Positions 34,878 through 44,373 of a stretch of DNA of 64,000 nt are shown here, in pieces; positions within the stretch are counted from its first letter, which is position 1; every line of letters begins with the position of its first letter. Both the position numbers and the translations under genes were made by a program. The notes beneath the pieces are model-generated. The model had not been told where the DNA came from. It saw only the letters and a program-made list of their open reading frames with translations, and searched no databases. The DNA is from Pseudomonas sp. S04 (GTDB taxonomy: Bacteria; Pseudomonadota; Gammaproteobacteria; Pseudomonadales; Pseudomonadaceae), in the NCBI RefSeq assembly GCF_009834545.1, contig NZ_CP019427.1:1199001-1263000 (forward strand), in the 5' to 3' direction.

Positions 34878-35240
34878 TTACTTGAGTGCGGCCGCGTAGA
34901 TATCTGGCTTGAAGCCAATCAGGGTTCGGTCACCGAGATCGAGCACCGGGCGCTTGATCATCGAGGGTTGTGCGAGCATCAGTTCGATAGCTTTCGCCTG
35001 GTCGAGATCGGCTTTGCGTTCGTCGTCGAGTTTGCGAAAGGTCGTGCCTGCACGGTTGAGCACCACTTGCCAGCCGTGCTCGTTGCACCACTGGGTCAGG
35101 TGTTCACGGTCGATTCCGGCCGTCTTGTAATCGTGGAAATCAAAGCTGACAGCGTTTTCATCGAGCCAGGTGCGCGCCTTTTTCATGGTGTCGCAGGCTT
35201 TGATGCCGAAAAGGTGCAACGTTTTGCTTGAAGCGGTCAA
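34878..35240 (-). CDS. ArsC/Spx-family thioredoxin-fold protein (YffB-like)
   Basis: A 120-residue protein with the ArsC-like fold. The single active-site cysteine is in GIKACDTMKKARTWL; the Arg of FRKLDDERK and IKRPVLD loop are as in YffB. It lacks the extra cysteines of true arsenate reductases, so a glutathione-linked reductase or a binding role is likelier. The start is TTG at 35240, with a G-rich ribosome site (AAAGGGGGG) about 7 bases upstream; no ATG occurs before the active site. It is located next to dapD; yffB next to dapE is a known arrangement in enterics. Confidence 0.87.
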   Translation of the reverse strand: MTASSKTLHLFGIKACDTMKKARTWLDENAVSFDFHDYKTAGIDREHLTQWCNEHGWQVVLNRAGTTFRKLDDERKADLDQAKAIELMLAQPSMIKRPVLDLGDRTLIGFKPDIYAAALK

Positions 35241-35362
35241 GGAATTGCCCCCCTTTGGAGGTGCTGGAACTAAAAGGTGAAGGATTATGCCATGACCGAG
35301 GGGGTTCGGCGTCGGCGACGACGGCCATAAAACGATTGTGCGACAGGTTACCGGGTCAGGTG

Positions 35363-35452
35363 CGACCTTTGTGCAAAGGTCGAAGGCTAGCTTAAGCGTC
35401 TAATATGGCACTTCAACGGCAACTTGTTGCCTGATGTGTGCTGTTGCACATC
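35363..35452 (+). promoter_or_regulatory. Three hairpin-forming palindromes upstream of the antiporter gene
   Basis: CGACCTTTG (35363-35371) with CAAAGGTCG (35374-35382), a 20-base near-perfect palindrome; GGCAAC/GTTGCC (35418-35423/35426-35431); and GATGTG/CACATC (35433-35438/35447-35452). TAATAT at 35401-35406 may be a -10. The second and third would be in the 5' leader of the antiporter mRNA. Confidence 0.5.
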
Positions 35453-35475
35453 GAATGTCCGGGAACTGTTGTTTT

Positions 35476-37107
35476 ATGCAAACCGCTTATACCGTCCTCA
35501 TCCTGCTGATGCTGGTCAGTGTCTCGCGTCTGGTGGGCCGGGTGATTCCACTGCCGTTGCCGCTTGTGCAGATTGCCGCCGGGGCACTGCTCGCGTGGCC
35601 GACACTGGGGCTGCATGTGGCGCTCGACCCCGAACTGTTCCTGTTTCTGTTCCTGCCGCCGCTGCTGTTCTCCGATGGCTGGCGCATGCCCAAGCGGGCG
35701 CTGTGGAAGTTGCGTGGACCGATCTTGACCCTGGCGGTGGGGCTGGTGTTGTTCACCGTGGTCGGGGCGGGGTACTTCATTCACTGGCTGGTGCCGAGCA
35801 TTCCATTGCCGGTGGCCTTCGCCCTGGCGGCGGTGTTGTCGCCGACCGATGCCGTGGCAGTCTCGGCAATCTCCCAGAACCGCTTGCCTACGCCCTTGAT
35901 GCACATGCTGCAGGGCGAGGCCCTGATGAATGATGCCTCGGGCCTGGTGACCTTCAAGTTTGCCCTGGCGGCCGCCATTACCGGAGCGTTCTCCCTGGCC
36001 AATGCCAGTCTGACCTTTGTCCTGGTGGCGATTGGCGGGCTGTTGGTGGGCGTGGCCCTGAGTTGGCTGGTCGGCCGTCTGCGGGCCTGGATGATCGCCC
36101 GTGGCTGGGACGACCCGGCGACCCACGTGGTGTTCATGTTACTACTGCCGTTTGCCGCCTATGTGCTGGCCGAGCGCCTGGGTGTCTCGGGCATTCTGTC
36201 GGCGGTGGCGGCGGGGATGATGCAGAGCTGGCTTGACCTGCTGCCGCGCCAGACCAGTACCCGGCTGCTCAATCGCAGTGTCTGGTCGCTGCTGGAGTTC
36301 GCTTTCAATGGCCTGATTTTCCTGCTATTGGGCCTGCAACTGCCGGACATCATCAAGGCCGTGGTCAGTCACGAAAGCACGCTGTGGCCGACCCTGTTTT
36401 ATCGTTGCCTGGAAGTGCTGGCGATTTTCCTCGCTTTGCTGATGCTGCGCTTTATCTGGGTGCAGAGCATCTGGCGCTTGTCGGTGTTGTTGCGGCGCTG
36501 GCGTGGCAAGGGCGAGCTGACCGAGGTGCCGACCGCTCGTTCCTGCTGGCTGTTGACGGTGGGTGGCGTGCGCGGGGCAGTGACGCTGGCGGGTGTGATG
36601 TCGGTGCCGATGCTGATGGGCGCCGAGGCATTTCCAGAACGCGACCTGCTGATCTTCATTGCTGCCGGGGTGATCCTGTTGTCCCTGGTGACGGCCTGCA
36701 TCGCCTTGCCGCTGCTGTTGCGCGGCCTGCCGAAGAGTCCGGACGACAAGCGCCGGCAAGAGGTGCGCGACGCCTGGCGCAAGACCGCCGAGGCGGCGAT
36801 TCATGCCTTGGAGGCCGAGGAGGCCAATCCGCAGGATGCGGCGCAGGCTGCACTGGCTGCCGAGCTCAAGGCGCGGATCATGTCCGAGTACCGGCATCAA
36901 CTGGAGGTGTTCAACGATTCCGCCGAAGCCCAGGCCCTGGCGTTTCAGATGGACTTGCTGGAGCGGCGCCTGCGCTTGAATGCGCTGCGGGCCCAGCGTC
37001 TGGAGTTGTACCGGCTCAGTCGTCATCACCAGATCGGTGATGACGTGCTGCGCGAGGTGCTGGCCGACCTCGATTTGAGCGAGGCCAACCTGGGGCCGGT
37101 GAAGTGA
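35476..37107 (+). CDS. Na+/H+ antiporter of the CPA1 family (NhaP-like)
   Basis: A 543-residue monovalent cation/proton antiporter with about 12 membrane helices in the first 410 residues and a 130-residue soluble, helical C-terminal tail (KSPDDKRRQEVRDAWRKTAE onward) that is probably regulatory. The ion site is visible as LSPTDAVAVS and the following GEALMNDASGLVTFKF, where the Asp pair (ND) is catalytic in CPA1 exchangers. The ATG at 35476 follows GGGAA by 10 bases. It is convergent with dapC and stands alone on the plus strand, under a hairpin-rich leader. The substrate (Na+, K+ or both) is not decided. Confidence 0.92.
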   Translation: MQTAYTVLILLMLVSVSRLVGRVIPLPLPLVQIAAGALLAWPTLGLHVALDPELFLFLFLPPLLFSDGWRMPKRALWKLRGPILTLAVGLVLFTVVGAGYFIHWLVPSIPLPVAFALAAVLSPTDAVAVSAISQNRLPTPLMHMLQGEALMNDASGLVTFKFALAAAITGAFSLANASLTFVLVAIGGLLVGVALSWLVGRLRAWMIARGWDDPATHVVFMLLLPFAAYVLAERLGVSGILSAVAAGMMQSWLDLLPRQTSTRLLNRSVWSLLEFAFNGLIFLLLGLQLPDIIKAVVSHESTLWPTLFYRCLEVLAIFLALLMLRFIWVQSIWRLSVLLRRWRGKGELTEVPTARSCWLLTVGGVRGAVTLAGVMSVPMLMGAEAFPERDLLIFIAAGVILLSLVTACIALPLLLRGLPKSPDDKRRQEVRDAWRKTAEAAIHALEAEEANPQDAAQAALAAELKARIMSEYRHQLEVFNDSAEAQALAFQMDLLERRLRLNALRAQRLELYRLSRHHQIGDDVLREVLADLDLSEANLGPVK

Positions 37108-37114
37108 CGCCGGC

Positions 37115-38314
37115 TTACGGGTGGCGCTGGATAAAGGCGCGAATCCGCTCGGCGGCTTCCACGCATTCGGCCAGGGGCGCAACCAGGGCCAGGCGTACGC
37201 GCCCGGCACCCGGGTTGAAGCCGTCGACTTCGCGAGACAGATAAGAGCCCGGCACTACCGTCACGTGCTCCTCGACATACAGGTCGCGGCAGAAGGCGGC
37301 GTCGTCGCCGCCGACGTTCGGCCACAGGTAGAAGCTGCCGTCAGGGCGCTGGACGTCGAGCACCGGGCTGAGGATCGCCAGCACTGCGTCGAACTTCTCG
37401 CGGTACAGGGTGCGGTTGGCGCGCACGTGCTCTTCATCGTTCCAGGCGGCAACGCTGGCCAGTTGGGTTTGGACCGGCATGGCGCAGCCGTGGTAGGTGC
37501 GATACAGCAAGAAGCCCTTGAGGATCTCGGCATCTCCGGCCACGAAGCCCGAGCGCAGGCCCGGCAGGTTGGAGCGCTTGGACAGGCTGTGGAATACCAC
37601 GCAGCGCTTGAAGTCCTGGCGGCCCAGTTCCACGCAGGCACTCAGCAGGCCAGGTGGTGGGGTTTGTTCGTCGAAGTACAGTTCGCTGTAGCACTCGTCG
37701 GCGGCAATCACGAAGTCATATTCGTCAGCCAGGGCGATCAGCTTTTTCAGGATGTCCACCGGGATCAATGCACCGGTCGGGTTGCCTGGCGAGCACAGGA
37801 ACAGGATCTGGCAGCGTTTCCAGATGTCCGGCGAAACAGCGTCGAAATCCGGGTTGAAGCCGTTCTCGTCCAGGCACGGCAGGTAGTGCGGCTTGGCCCC
37901 GGCCAGGAACGCGGCGCCTTCGTAGATCTGGTAGAACGGGTTCGGGCTGACCACCAGCGCGTCATCGCCACGGTTGACCACGGTCTGGGTGAAAGCAAAC
38001 AGTGCCTCACGGGTGCCATTGACCGGCAATACGTTGCGCGCCGGGTCGAGCCAACCGGCGGGTACGTTGAAGCGCCGCTCGCACCAGCCGGCGATGGCTT
38101 CACGCAGCTGCGGGATGCCGAGGGTAGTCGGGTATACCGCCATTTTTTCCAGATTGCTGGCCAGGGCTTCGGCGACGAAGCTTGGCGAGCGGTGTTTCGG
38201 CTCGCCGATGGACAGGGCGATCGGGCGCTTGTCAGGGTTGGGCGTGACAGCACCGAGCAGGGCGCGCAGCTTTTCGAACGGGTAGGGCTGGAGCTGGTTC
38301 AGAGCGTTGTTCAT
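37115..38314 (-). CDS. dapC: Succinyldiaminopimelate transaminase
   Basis: PLP aminotransferase of the succinylase lysine/DAP branch, turning N-succinyl-2-amino-6-ketopimelate into N-succinyl-LL-DAP with glutamate. The 399-residue class I/II fold has the PLP lysine in FHSLSKRSNLPGLRSGF and the substrate-binding arginine near the C-terminus (GAGRVRLALVAPL). Pseudomonads use this separate DapC where enterics use ArgD. The start ATG at 38314 has a weak GGCTCACC before it; the gene is isolated, with a REPIN upstream and glnD beyond. Assignment also rests on the neighbouring glnD as in P. aeruginosa. Confidence 0.93.
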   Translation of the reverse strand: MNNALNQLQPYPFEKLRALLGAVTPNPDKRPIALSIGEPKHRSPSFVAEALASNLEKMAVYPTTLGIPQLREAIAGWCERRFNVPAGWLDPARNVLPVNGTREALFAFTQTVVNRGDDALVVSPNPFYQIYEGAAFLAGAKPHYLPCLDENGFNPDFDAVSPDIWKRCQILFLCSPGNPTGALIPVDILKKLIALADEYDFVIAADECYSELYFDEQTPPPGLLSACVELGRQDFKRCVVFHSLSKRSNLPGLRSGFVAGDAEILKGFLLYRTYHGCAMPVQTQLASVAAWNDEEHVRANRTLYREKFDAVLAILSPVLDVQRPDGSFYLWPNVGGDDAAFCRDLYVEEHVTVVPGSYLSREVDGFNPGAGRVRLALVAPLAECVEAAERIRAFIQRHP

Positions 38315-38372
38315 CGGTGAGTCTCGATGGCGTCATTAAATGAATGCAATCTGTGTAATGCAGCAGATCCAG

Positions 38373-38462
38373 CGTGGGAGCGGGCTTGCCCGCGATAGCG
38401 GTGGATCAGCCACTGTGGGTCTTGAATGTGCTGGCGCCATCGCGGGCAAGCCCGCTCCCACA
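38373..38462. repeat. REPIN, G/C-variant arm (GGGCTTGCCCGCG)
   Basis: CGTGGGAGCGGGCTTGCCCG at 38373 and the inverted copy ending CCCGCTCCCACAGG at 38462 flank about 40 bases. The arms carry GGGCTTGCCC instead of GAGCTTGCTC, a second REP type in the same window. Confidence 0.88.
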
Positions 38463-38477
38463 GGGGGAAGCTGGGAG

Positions 38478-41180
38478 TCAAATGCTCAGGCGCGACAGCT
38501 TGATATCCGGTTCCTGGTTGACGCTCAACTGCTCGACGATTGCATCCTGCAGTCGGCGGCACAGCTCTGGGTCCGAGAGCGGTTGATTGTGGGCGTCGGT
38601 AATGAAAAACACGTCTTCCACGCGCTCGCCGAGGGTGGCGATCTTGGCGTTCTGCAGCGACAGGTCGAACTCCAGGAATATCCCGCCGATCCGCGCGAGC
38701 AGGCCCGGGCGGTCCGGGGCGCTGAGCTCGAGCACGGTCACGGGGCGGTGGGCGTCGTTGTGGATCGTCACCTGAGGCGCGAAGGCGAAATGCTTGAGCT
38801 GGCGCGGCACCCGACGCTGGATGATAGTCGGGTAGTCGTCCGGGTTGCGTAGCGCGTCGGTCAGGCCGTCGCGGATCTGCTTGACCCGGGCCGGGTTGTC
38901 GCCAATCGAGTCGCCATCGGTGTCGAGCACGATATAGGTGTCGAGGGTGAACTGGCTGGTGGAGGTGATGACCCGGGCGTCGTGAATGTTCAGGTTGAGC
39001 TGGTCCATCGCGGCCACGGTCACGGCGAAGAAGTCGTGTTGGTCCGGTGCATAGATGAAGATCTGCGTGCCGCCTTCGAACTCGCGCTGGGTGGTCTCCT
39101 TGATCAGGACCAGCGGGCCGCCGTCGGCTGGTTGCTGGAGGATCGCGTCACTGTGCCAGGCGACATCGCCGGCGGTGTGGCGCAGGAAGTAGTCGTCGCC
39201 CAGTTGCGACCAGAGCTGCTCGACGTCGTCCGGATCGGTGCCGCCGCGAACCAGGATGTCCAGGGCCGCGCTTTGGGTCTGGCGAATCTGCTCCTCGCGG
39301 TCTACCGGGTTTTCCAGGCCACGGCGCAAGGCGCGCTTGGTCTCGGTGTAGAGCTGGCGCAACAGGCTGGCGCGCCAGGAGTTCCATAGGGTCGGGTTGG
39401 TGGCGTTGATGTCCGCGACGGTCAGTACATACAGGTAGTCGAGGCGGGTCTCGTCGCTGACCGCCTGGGCGAAGTCGTGGATCACCTGCGGGTCGGACAG
39501 GTCCTTGCGCTGGGCGGTGGTCGACATTACCAGGTGGTTTTGCACCAGCCAGACGATCAGGCGGCTGTCCCAGGCAGGGAGCTGATGGCGCTGGCAGAAG
39601 GCTTCCGCGTCCACCGCGCCGATGTCGGAATGGTCGCCATGCCGGCCTTTGCCGATATCGTGGTACAGCCCGGCCAGGTAGATCAGCTCCGGCTTGGGCA
39701 GCTTGGCCATGAGCTTGCTGGCCAGCGGGAATTTTTCGGACACCTGGGTGTACTGCAGCTTACGCAGGTGTTTGATCAGGTTCAGGGTATGGGCATCGAC
39801 CGTATAGATGTGGAACAGGTCATGCTGCATCTGCCCGACAATAAAACCGAACTCCGGCAAGTAGCGGCCGAGGATGCCGTAGCGGTTCATCCGCCGCAGG
39901 TTGCGGTGGATACCGATCTTGCACTTGAACAGTTCGATAAACAGGCTGGTGTTGCGGATGTCGTTGCGGAAGGTGTCGTCGATCAGGTGCCGGTGTTCGC
40001 GCAGCAAGCGAATGGTATCGGCGCGTACGCCCTTGATTTCCGGCTGCTGAGCCATCAGCACGAAGATTTCCAGCATGGCAAACGGCGTGCGCTTGAACAC
40101 GTTGGTGTTGATGGCCTCGATGTAGCCGTCATGCAGCTGGAAGCGCGAGTTGATCGGCTGCGGCGGCGCTTCGTCGGCCGGGGCGAGGATGATTTCCTCG
40201 AAGTGCTGGATGATCAGGTCGCTGAGCTGGGCAATGCTCATGACGACCCGATAGTACTGCTGCATGAAGTTTTCGATGGCGTGCTTGGCGTCTTCACCTT
40301 GAAAACCCAGCAGGCCGGCGATCGAACGCTGGTGGTCGAACAGCAGGCGGTCTTCCGAGCGTCCGGCGAGCATGTGCAGGGCGTAGCGGACTTTCCACAG
40401 GAACTCCTGGGAGGAGGCCAGCAGGGCGTTCTCGCTCTCCACCAGGAAACCCTCGCCGGCCAGGGCGCGCAGGTTCAGGGTGCCGTACTGGCGGCGGGCT
40501 ACCCACAAGATCGTCTGGATATCCCGCAGGCCGCCGGGCGAGCCTTTGACGTTGGGTTCCAGGTTGTATTCGGTGTCGTTGTACTTGTGGTGGCGGGCCT
40601 TCTGTTCGGCGCGCTTGGCCAGGAAGAACTCCTTGGCCGGCCACATGTGTGCGGTGCTGGTGACCTCGAGCATGCGCTGGCGCAAGTGCTCGGGGCCGGC
40701 AATGGTGCGGCTTTCCATGAGGTTGGTGACAACCGTCAGGTCGGCGCGGGCTTCCACTGCGCATTCGTCCACCGAGCGCACGCTCTGGCCTACTTCCAGG
40801 CCGATGTCCCACAGCAGGGTCAGGAAGCGTTCGATGGAGTCGCGGAAAACTTCGTGATCGGCGCTGTCCAGCAGGATCAGCAGGTCGATATCGGAATAGG
40901 GGTGCAACTCGCCCCGGCCGTAGCCGCCGACCGCGACCAGCGCGATGTCGGCGTCTTCGCTCCAGTCGAACTGGTCCCAGGCCTTTTGCAGGATGTTGTC
41001 GACGAACCAGGCACGATCCTCGATCAGCCGGCGAATGTCCCGGCCACTGCGAAAGCGCGTATCCAGCACCTCGCGAGCCTGGCGGATGGCCTTCTTGAAA
41101 GCCGCAATCGGGCTTGCCTTCAGGGCCAGTTCAGCCTGGAACTGGCCGCGGTCGAAGAGTTCGGGATCCACCTGCGGCAT
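38478..41180 (-). CDS. glnD: Bifunctional uridylyltransferase/uridylyl-removing enzyme GlnD
   Basis: Nitrogen sensor that uridylylates and de-uridylylates PII proteins in response to glutamine. The 900-residue protein has the nucleotidyltransferase motif [17 protein letters not shown] (from Gly85), the HD hydrolase domain with [12 protein letters not shown] (about residue 505), and two C-terminal ACT domains ([20 protein letters not shown]; a previous one near [16 protein letters not shown]) that bind glutamine. The ATG at 41180 gives the normal [11 protein letters not shown] start. It is 38 bases after map on the same strand and probably co-transcribed with it. Confidence 0.97.
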   Translation of the reverse strand: MPQVDPELFDRGQFQAELALKASPIAAFKKAIRQAREVLDTRFRSGRDIRRLIEDRAWFVDNILQKAWDQFDWSEDADIALVAVGGYGRGELHPYSDIDLLILLDSADHEVFRDSIERFLTLLWDIGLEVGQSVRSVDECAVEARADLTVVTNLMESRTIAGPEHLRQRMLEVTSTAHMWPAKEFFLAKRAEQKARHHKYNDTEYNLEPNVKGSPGGLRDIQTILWVARRQYGTLNLRALAGEGFLVESENALLASSQEFLWKVRYALHMLAGRSEDRLLFDHQRSIAGLLGFQGEDAKHAIENFMQQYYRVVMSIAQLSDLIIQHFEEIILAPADEAPPQPINSRFQLHDGYIEAINTNVFKRTPFAMLEIFVLMAQQPEIKGVRADTIRLLREHRHLIDDTFRNDIRNTSLFIELFKCKIGIHRNLRRMNRYGILGRYLPEFGFIVGQMQHDLFHIYTVDAHTLNLIKHLRKLQYTQVSEKFPLASKLMAKLPKPELIYLAGLYHDIGKGRHGDHSDIGAVDAEAFCQRHQLPAWDSRLIVWLVQNHLVMSTTAQRKDLSDPQVIHDFAQAVSDETRLDYLYVLTVADINATNPTLWNSWRASLLRQLYTETKRALRRGLENPVDREEQIRQTQSAALDILVRGGTDPDDVEQLWSQLGDDYFLRHTAGDVAWHSDAILQQPADGGPLVLIKETTQREFEGGTQIFIYAPDQHDFFAVTVAAMDQLNLNIHDARVITSTSQFTLDTYIVLDTDGDSIGDNPARVKQIRDGLTDALRNPDDYPTIIQRRVPRQLKHFAFAPQVTIHNDAHRPVTVLELSAPDRPGLLARIGGIFLEFDLSLQNAKIATLGERVEDVFFITDAHNQPLSDPELCRRLQDAIVEQLSVNQEPDIKLSRLSI

Positions 41181-41218
41181 CGATTGGCTTTCCTTTCTAT
41201 AAGGCTGGGAACGGCAGG

Positions 41219-42001
41219 TCAGGCGGAAACGCGAGGGATGGTGTCATCGCTGCGCAAGGTGAAGATTTCGTAGCCGGTCTCGGTCACCAGCAGGGTGTGT
41301 TCCCACTGGGCCGAGAGCTTGCGGTCCTTGGTGATGGCGGTCCAGCCATCGCCCAGGACCTTGGTGTCGGCCTTGCCCTGGTTGATCATCGGCTCGATGG
41401 TGAAGGTCATGCCGGCTTGCAGTTCCATGCCGGTACCGGCACGGCCGTAGTGCAGGATTTGTGGCTCTTCGTGGAACACCTTGCCGATGCCGTGGCCGCA
41501 GAACTCGCGCACGACCGAGAAACCGTTCTTTTCAGCGTGCTTCTGGATCACTTCGCCGATATCGCCCAGGCGGCAGCCGGGTTTGACGATCTCGATGGCT
41601 TTGTACATGCATTCCTGGGTGACCTGGGACAGGCGCTCGGCCCAGACCGGCACGCTGCCGACGTGGAACATGCGGCTGGTGTCGCCGTGGTAGCCGTCCT
41701 TGATCACCGTGACGTCGATGTTCAGGGTGTCGCCGTCTTTCAGGGCTTTCTCGTTCGGGATGCCGTGGCAGACCACATGGTTGATCGAGGTGCAGATCGA
41801 CTTCGGGAAGCCTTTGTAGTTGAGCGGGGCAGGGATGGCCTGCTGCTCGTTGACGATGTAGTCGTGGCAGATGCGGTCGAGCTCTTCGGTGGTGATCCCG
41901 GGCTTGACGTGTTCGGCAATCATTTCCAGCACATCGGCGGCGAGTTTGCCGGCGATACGCATTTTGGCGATGTCCTCTGGGGTTTTGAGGGTGACGGTCA
42001 T
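41219..42001 (-). CDS. map: Methionine aminopeptidase, type I
   Basis: Removes the N-terminal methionine from new proteins. The 260-residue type Ia enzyme shows the metal ligands in order: [17 protein letters not shown] (two Asp), [12 protein letters not shown] (His), FTIEPMIN (Glu) and [15 protein letters not shown] (Glu). The start ATG is at 42001. It is divergent from rpsB, as in many gammaproteobacteria, and the 371-base gap between them contains the rpsB promoter and leader. Confidence 0.97.
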   Translation of the reverse strand: MTVTLKTPEDIAKMRIAGKLAADVLEMIAEHVKPGITTEELDRICHDYIVNEQQAIPAPLNYKGFPKSICTSINHVVCHGIPNEKALKDGDTLNIDVTVIKDGYHGDTSRMFHVGSVPVWAERLSQVTQECMYKAIEIVKPGCRLGDIGEVIQKHAEKNGFSVVREFCGHGIGKVFHEEPQILHYGRAGTGMELQAGMTFTIEPMINQGKADTKVLGDGWTAITKDRKLSAQWEHTLLVTETGYEIFTLRSDDTIPRVSA

Positions 42002-42227
42002 ACAGGCTCTCTCTACGCTCAGTGGCGCTTGCTATACGGAATGGGCTCTGCGTGATGCGGTGCGCAGGCCTGAAAAAGGCGATTCTAACAGACGATCACG
42101 GCAAATCCGTGGCGGCATGCATCGCTTCTCTCTATAGAATGGCGCATTCTGGAGCGATTCCAAGGGCTGGAACACCTGCGCTGGCCCGGTTTTGAGAAAC
42201 CGGGTTCCGTTTTCAGCCTTGCTGTGG
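42002..42227. other. Intergenic region between divergent map and rpsB
   Basis: No gene is seen in the first part of this 371-base gap. It holds the map 5' region and, at the right, the rpsB promoter. CTATAGAAT at 42133-42141 could be a second upstream -10; I see no matching -35. Confidence 0.5.
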
Positions 42228-42235
42228 TATAAAAT
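42225..42235 (+). promoter_or_regulatory. Extended -10 promoter of rpsB
   Basis: TGGTATAAAAT gives an extended -10 (TGnTATAAA) with TTCCGT 17 bases upstream as a weak -35. The predicted start near 42241 leaves a leader of about 130 bases. Confidence 0.65.
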
Positions 42236-42240
42236 GCGCC

Positions 42241-42372
42241 GCTTTCCGGGGATGCCCCGAAAGGCTTAAATCCACACACGTGTCGACACGATGACCTGGG
42301 TGCCTTCAGCTGAAGCTGCTGGTTGGTCATTGGGATACGTGGAGGCCAAACCCGACTTATTAAGGAACTATC
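42241..42372 (+). promoter_or_regulatory. rpsB 5' leader, candidate S2 autoregulatory element
   Basis: A long leader with a stem ATGACC (42291-42296) / GGTCAT (42325-42330) enclosing a smaller palindrome TTCAGCTGAA (42305-42314). In E. coli, S2 protein represses its own operon through a conserved rpsB leader in gammaproteobacteria, and this leader is a good candidate for the same. Confidence 0.6.
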
Positions 42373-43110
42373 ATGTCCCAAGTCAACATGCGCGATATGC
42401 TGAAGGCCGGTGTGCACTTCGGTCACCAGACCCGTTACTGGAACCCGAAAATGGGTAAATACATTTTCGGCGCGCGTAACAAGATCCACATCATCAACCT
42501 TGAAAAAACCCTGCCAATGTTCAACGAAGCTCTGACTTTCGTAGAGCGTCTGGCCCAGGGCAAAAACAAGATTCTGTTCGTCGGCACCAAGCGTTCCGCT
42601 GGCAAGATCGTTGCTGAAGAAGCAGCACGTTGCGGTTCGCCGTACGTCGATCACCGCTGGTTGGGCGGCATGCTGACCAACTTCAAAACCATCCGTGCTT
42701 CCATCAAGCGTCTGCGTGACCTTGAAGTGCAAGCCGAAGACGGTACTTTCGCCAAGCTGACCAAGAAAGAAGCGCTGATGCGCACTCGTGACCTGGAAAA
42801 GCTCGATCGTTCCCTGGGTGGTATCAAGGACATGGGCGGTCTGCCTGACGCACTGTTCGTTATCGACGTTGATCACGAGCGCATCGCGATCACCGAAGCC
42901 AACAAGCTGGGCATCCCGGTTATCGGCGTAGTCGATACCAACAGCAGCCCGGAAGGCGTTGACTACATCATCCCAGGCAACGATGACGCAATCCGCGCTA
43001 TCCAGCTGTACATGGGTTCGATGGCTGACGCTGTAATCCGCGGTCGCAACCACGTTGCTGGCGGCACCGAGCAGTTCGTAGAAGAAGCTCCGGTAGCAGC
43101 AGCTGAGTAA
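42373..43110 (+). CDS. rpsB: 30S ribosomal protein S2
   Basis: Ribosomal protein of the small subunit, added late and joined to S1. The 245-residue protein starts [20 protein letters not shown] and contains the family blocks [24 protein letters not shown]-type [12 protein letters not shown] and [20 protein letters not shown] lies 6 bases before the ATG. Codon use is strongly biased to preferred codons compared with neighbours, as expected for a highly expressed gene. Strong terminator-like hairpin follows at 43137. Confidence 0.99.
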   Translation: MSQVNMRDMLKAGVHFGHQTRYWNPKMGKYIFGARNKIHIINLEKTLPMFNEALTFVERLAQGKNKILFVGTKRSAGKIVAEEAARCGSPYVDHRWLGGMLTNFKTIRASIKRLRDLEVQAEDGTFAKLTKKEALMRTRDLEKLDRSLGGIKDMGGLPDALFVIDVDHERIAITEANKLGIPVIGVVDTNSSPEGVDYIIPGNDDAIRAIQLYMGSMADAVIRGRNHVAGGTEQFVEEAPVAAAE

Positions 43111-43136
43111 TTGACGCCTTGGCGTTGACTCAGTAA

Positions 43137-43165
43137 GCAAAAAGGGGGCTTGGCCCCCTTTTTGC
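43137..43165 (+). terminator. Terminator/attenuator between rpsB and tsf
   Basis: GCAAAAAGGGGGC and CCCCCTTTTTGC form a 12-bp stem with a short loop and a built-in T run. It would reduce tsf transcription relative to rpsB or end the rpsB message. Confidence 0.85.
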
Positions 43166-43300
43166 CACCTCGAAAACCATTTGTCGGCGCCCACTGCCTT
43201 TTTGTAACGTGCGGCAGCTAACAAAGGGTGGATCGAGAAGAATTGAACGCCCGTTCGATCGGGTGGAATGGTTGAAAACCTATCCAAGAGGAATTTGAAA

Positions 43301-44164
43301 ATGGCAGAGATTACTGCAGCGTTGGTCAAAGAACTGCGCGAGCGTACTGGCGAAGGCATGATGGACTGCAAAAAGGCCTTGACCAAGGCTGGCGGCGACA
43401 TCGAGAAAGCCATTGATGACATGCGTGCTTCGGGCGCCATCAAGGCTGCCAAAAAAGCAGGCAACGTTGCTGCTGAAGGCGCTATCGCCCTGAAGGAAGA
43501 CGGTAAATCCGCAGTCCTGCTGGAAGTGAACTCGCAGACTGACTTCCTGGCTCTGCAGGACGACTTCAAGGCATTTGTTGCTGCAAGCGTTGAAAAAGCG
43601 TTCGCCGACAAGCTGACTGACGTCGCTCCGCTGATCGAAGCTCAAGAAGCTGCTCGCCTGGTCCTGGTCGGCAAGGTTGGCGAAAACGTCAACATCCGTC
43701 GCCTGGCTCGCGTTGAAGGTGATGTGGTTGGTGGTTACCTGCACGGCAACAAGATCGGTGTAGCTGTTGTTCTGAAAGGCGGCAACGTTGAGCTGGCCAA
43801 GGACATCGCTATGCACGTAGCTGCTAGCAACCCTGAGTTCCTGCTGCCATCGGAAGTTTCCGCTGAAGCGATCGAGCGCGAAAAAGCCGTGTTCCTGCAG
43901 CTGAACGAAGAAAAAATCAAAGGCAAGCCAGAAAACATTGTTGAGAACATGGTCAAAGGCCGTATCAGCAAGTTCCTGGCTGAAGCAAGCCTGGTTGAGC
44001 AGGCGTTCGTCAAGAACCCTGAAATCAAGGTTGGCGAACTGGCCAAGAAAGCCGGTGCTGAAATCGTTTCCTTCACTTACTTCAAAGTAGGCGAAGGCAT
44101 CGAGAAGCCGGTCGACAACTTCGCTGAAGAAGTTGCTGCCCAGCTGGCTGCTGCCAAGCAATAA
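43301..44164 (+). CDS. tsf: Elongation factor Ts
   Basis: Nucleotide exchange factor that frees GDP from EF-Tu. The 287-residue protein starts MAEITAALVKELRERTGEGM and has the TDFVA-type motif NSQTDFLALQDDF at about residue 80, the typical EF-Ts contact to EF-Tu, then a coiled-coil region. The ATG at 43301 is preceded by AGAGG; an in-frame start 33 bases upstream is rejected because it lacks the family N-terminus. Codon bias is strong. It is separated from rpsB by 190 bases that include a hairpin, so both coordinate and separate control are possible. Confidence 0.98.
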   Translation: MAEITAALVKELRERTGEGMMDCKKALTKAGGDIEKAIDDMRASGAIKAAKKAGNVAAEGAIALKEDGKSAVLLEVNSQTDFLALQDDFKAFVAASVEKAFADKLTDVAPLIEAQEAARLVLVGKVGENVNIRRLARVEGDVVGGYLHGNKIGVAVVLKGGNVELAKDIAMHVAASNPEFLLPSEVSAEAIEREKAVFLQLNEEKIKGKPENIVENMVKGRISKFLAEASLVEQAFVKNPEIKVGELAKKAGAEIVSFTYFKVGEGIEKPVDNFAEEVAAQLAAAKQ

Positions 44165-44186
44165 GACAGTTTTCAACTGTCGCCCG

Positions 44187-44222
44187 AAAGAGGCTGCCCG
44201 CTCACGCGCGCAGCCTCTTTTC
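44187..44222 (+). terminator. Intrinsic terminator of tsf
   Basis: AAAGAGGCTGC (44187-44197) and GCAGCCTCTTT (44210-44220) form a perfect 11-bp stem with a 12-base loop and T run. Confidence 0.9.
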
Positions 44223-44373
44223 AAATGGGAGGTCGATTTTATTTGGCTTCCCTTCGGAACTGGCTTACAAAGCCGTGTTCTGATGGCGCTGTGATAGCGT
44301 CAAGCTAGAGTAAACGCAGGCTGCAAACAGCCAGCACAGAATTTTTTAAAATACGCCGCAGGAGAGATTCGCA

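Noticed and set aside
39477..41273. Antisense frame of 598 codons over glnD
   Set aside because: glnD is complete on the minus strand and the shadow has no ribosome site or domain.
42085..43611. Minus-strand frame of 508 codons covering rpsB and the start of tsf
   Set aside because: rpsB and tsf are certain on the plus strand, and the frame spans their regulatory region; chance open frame in a strongly codon-biased region.
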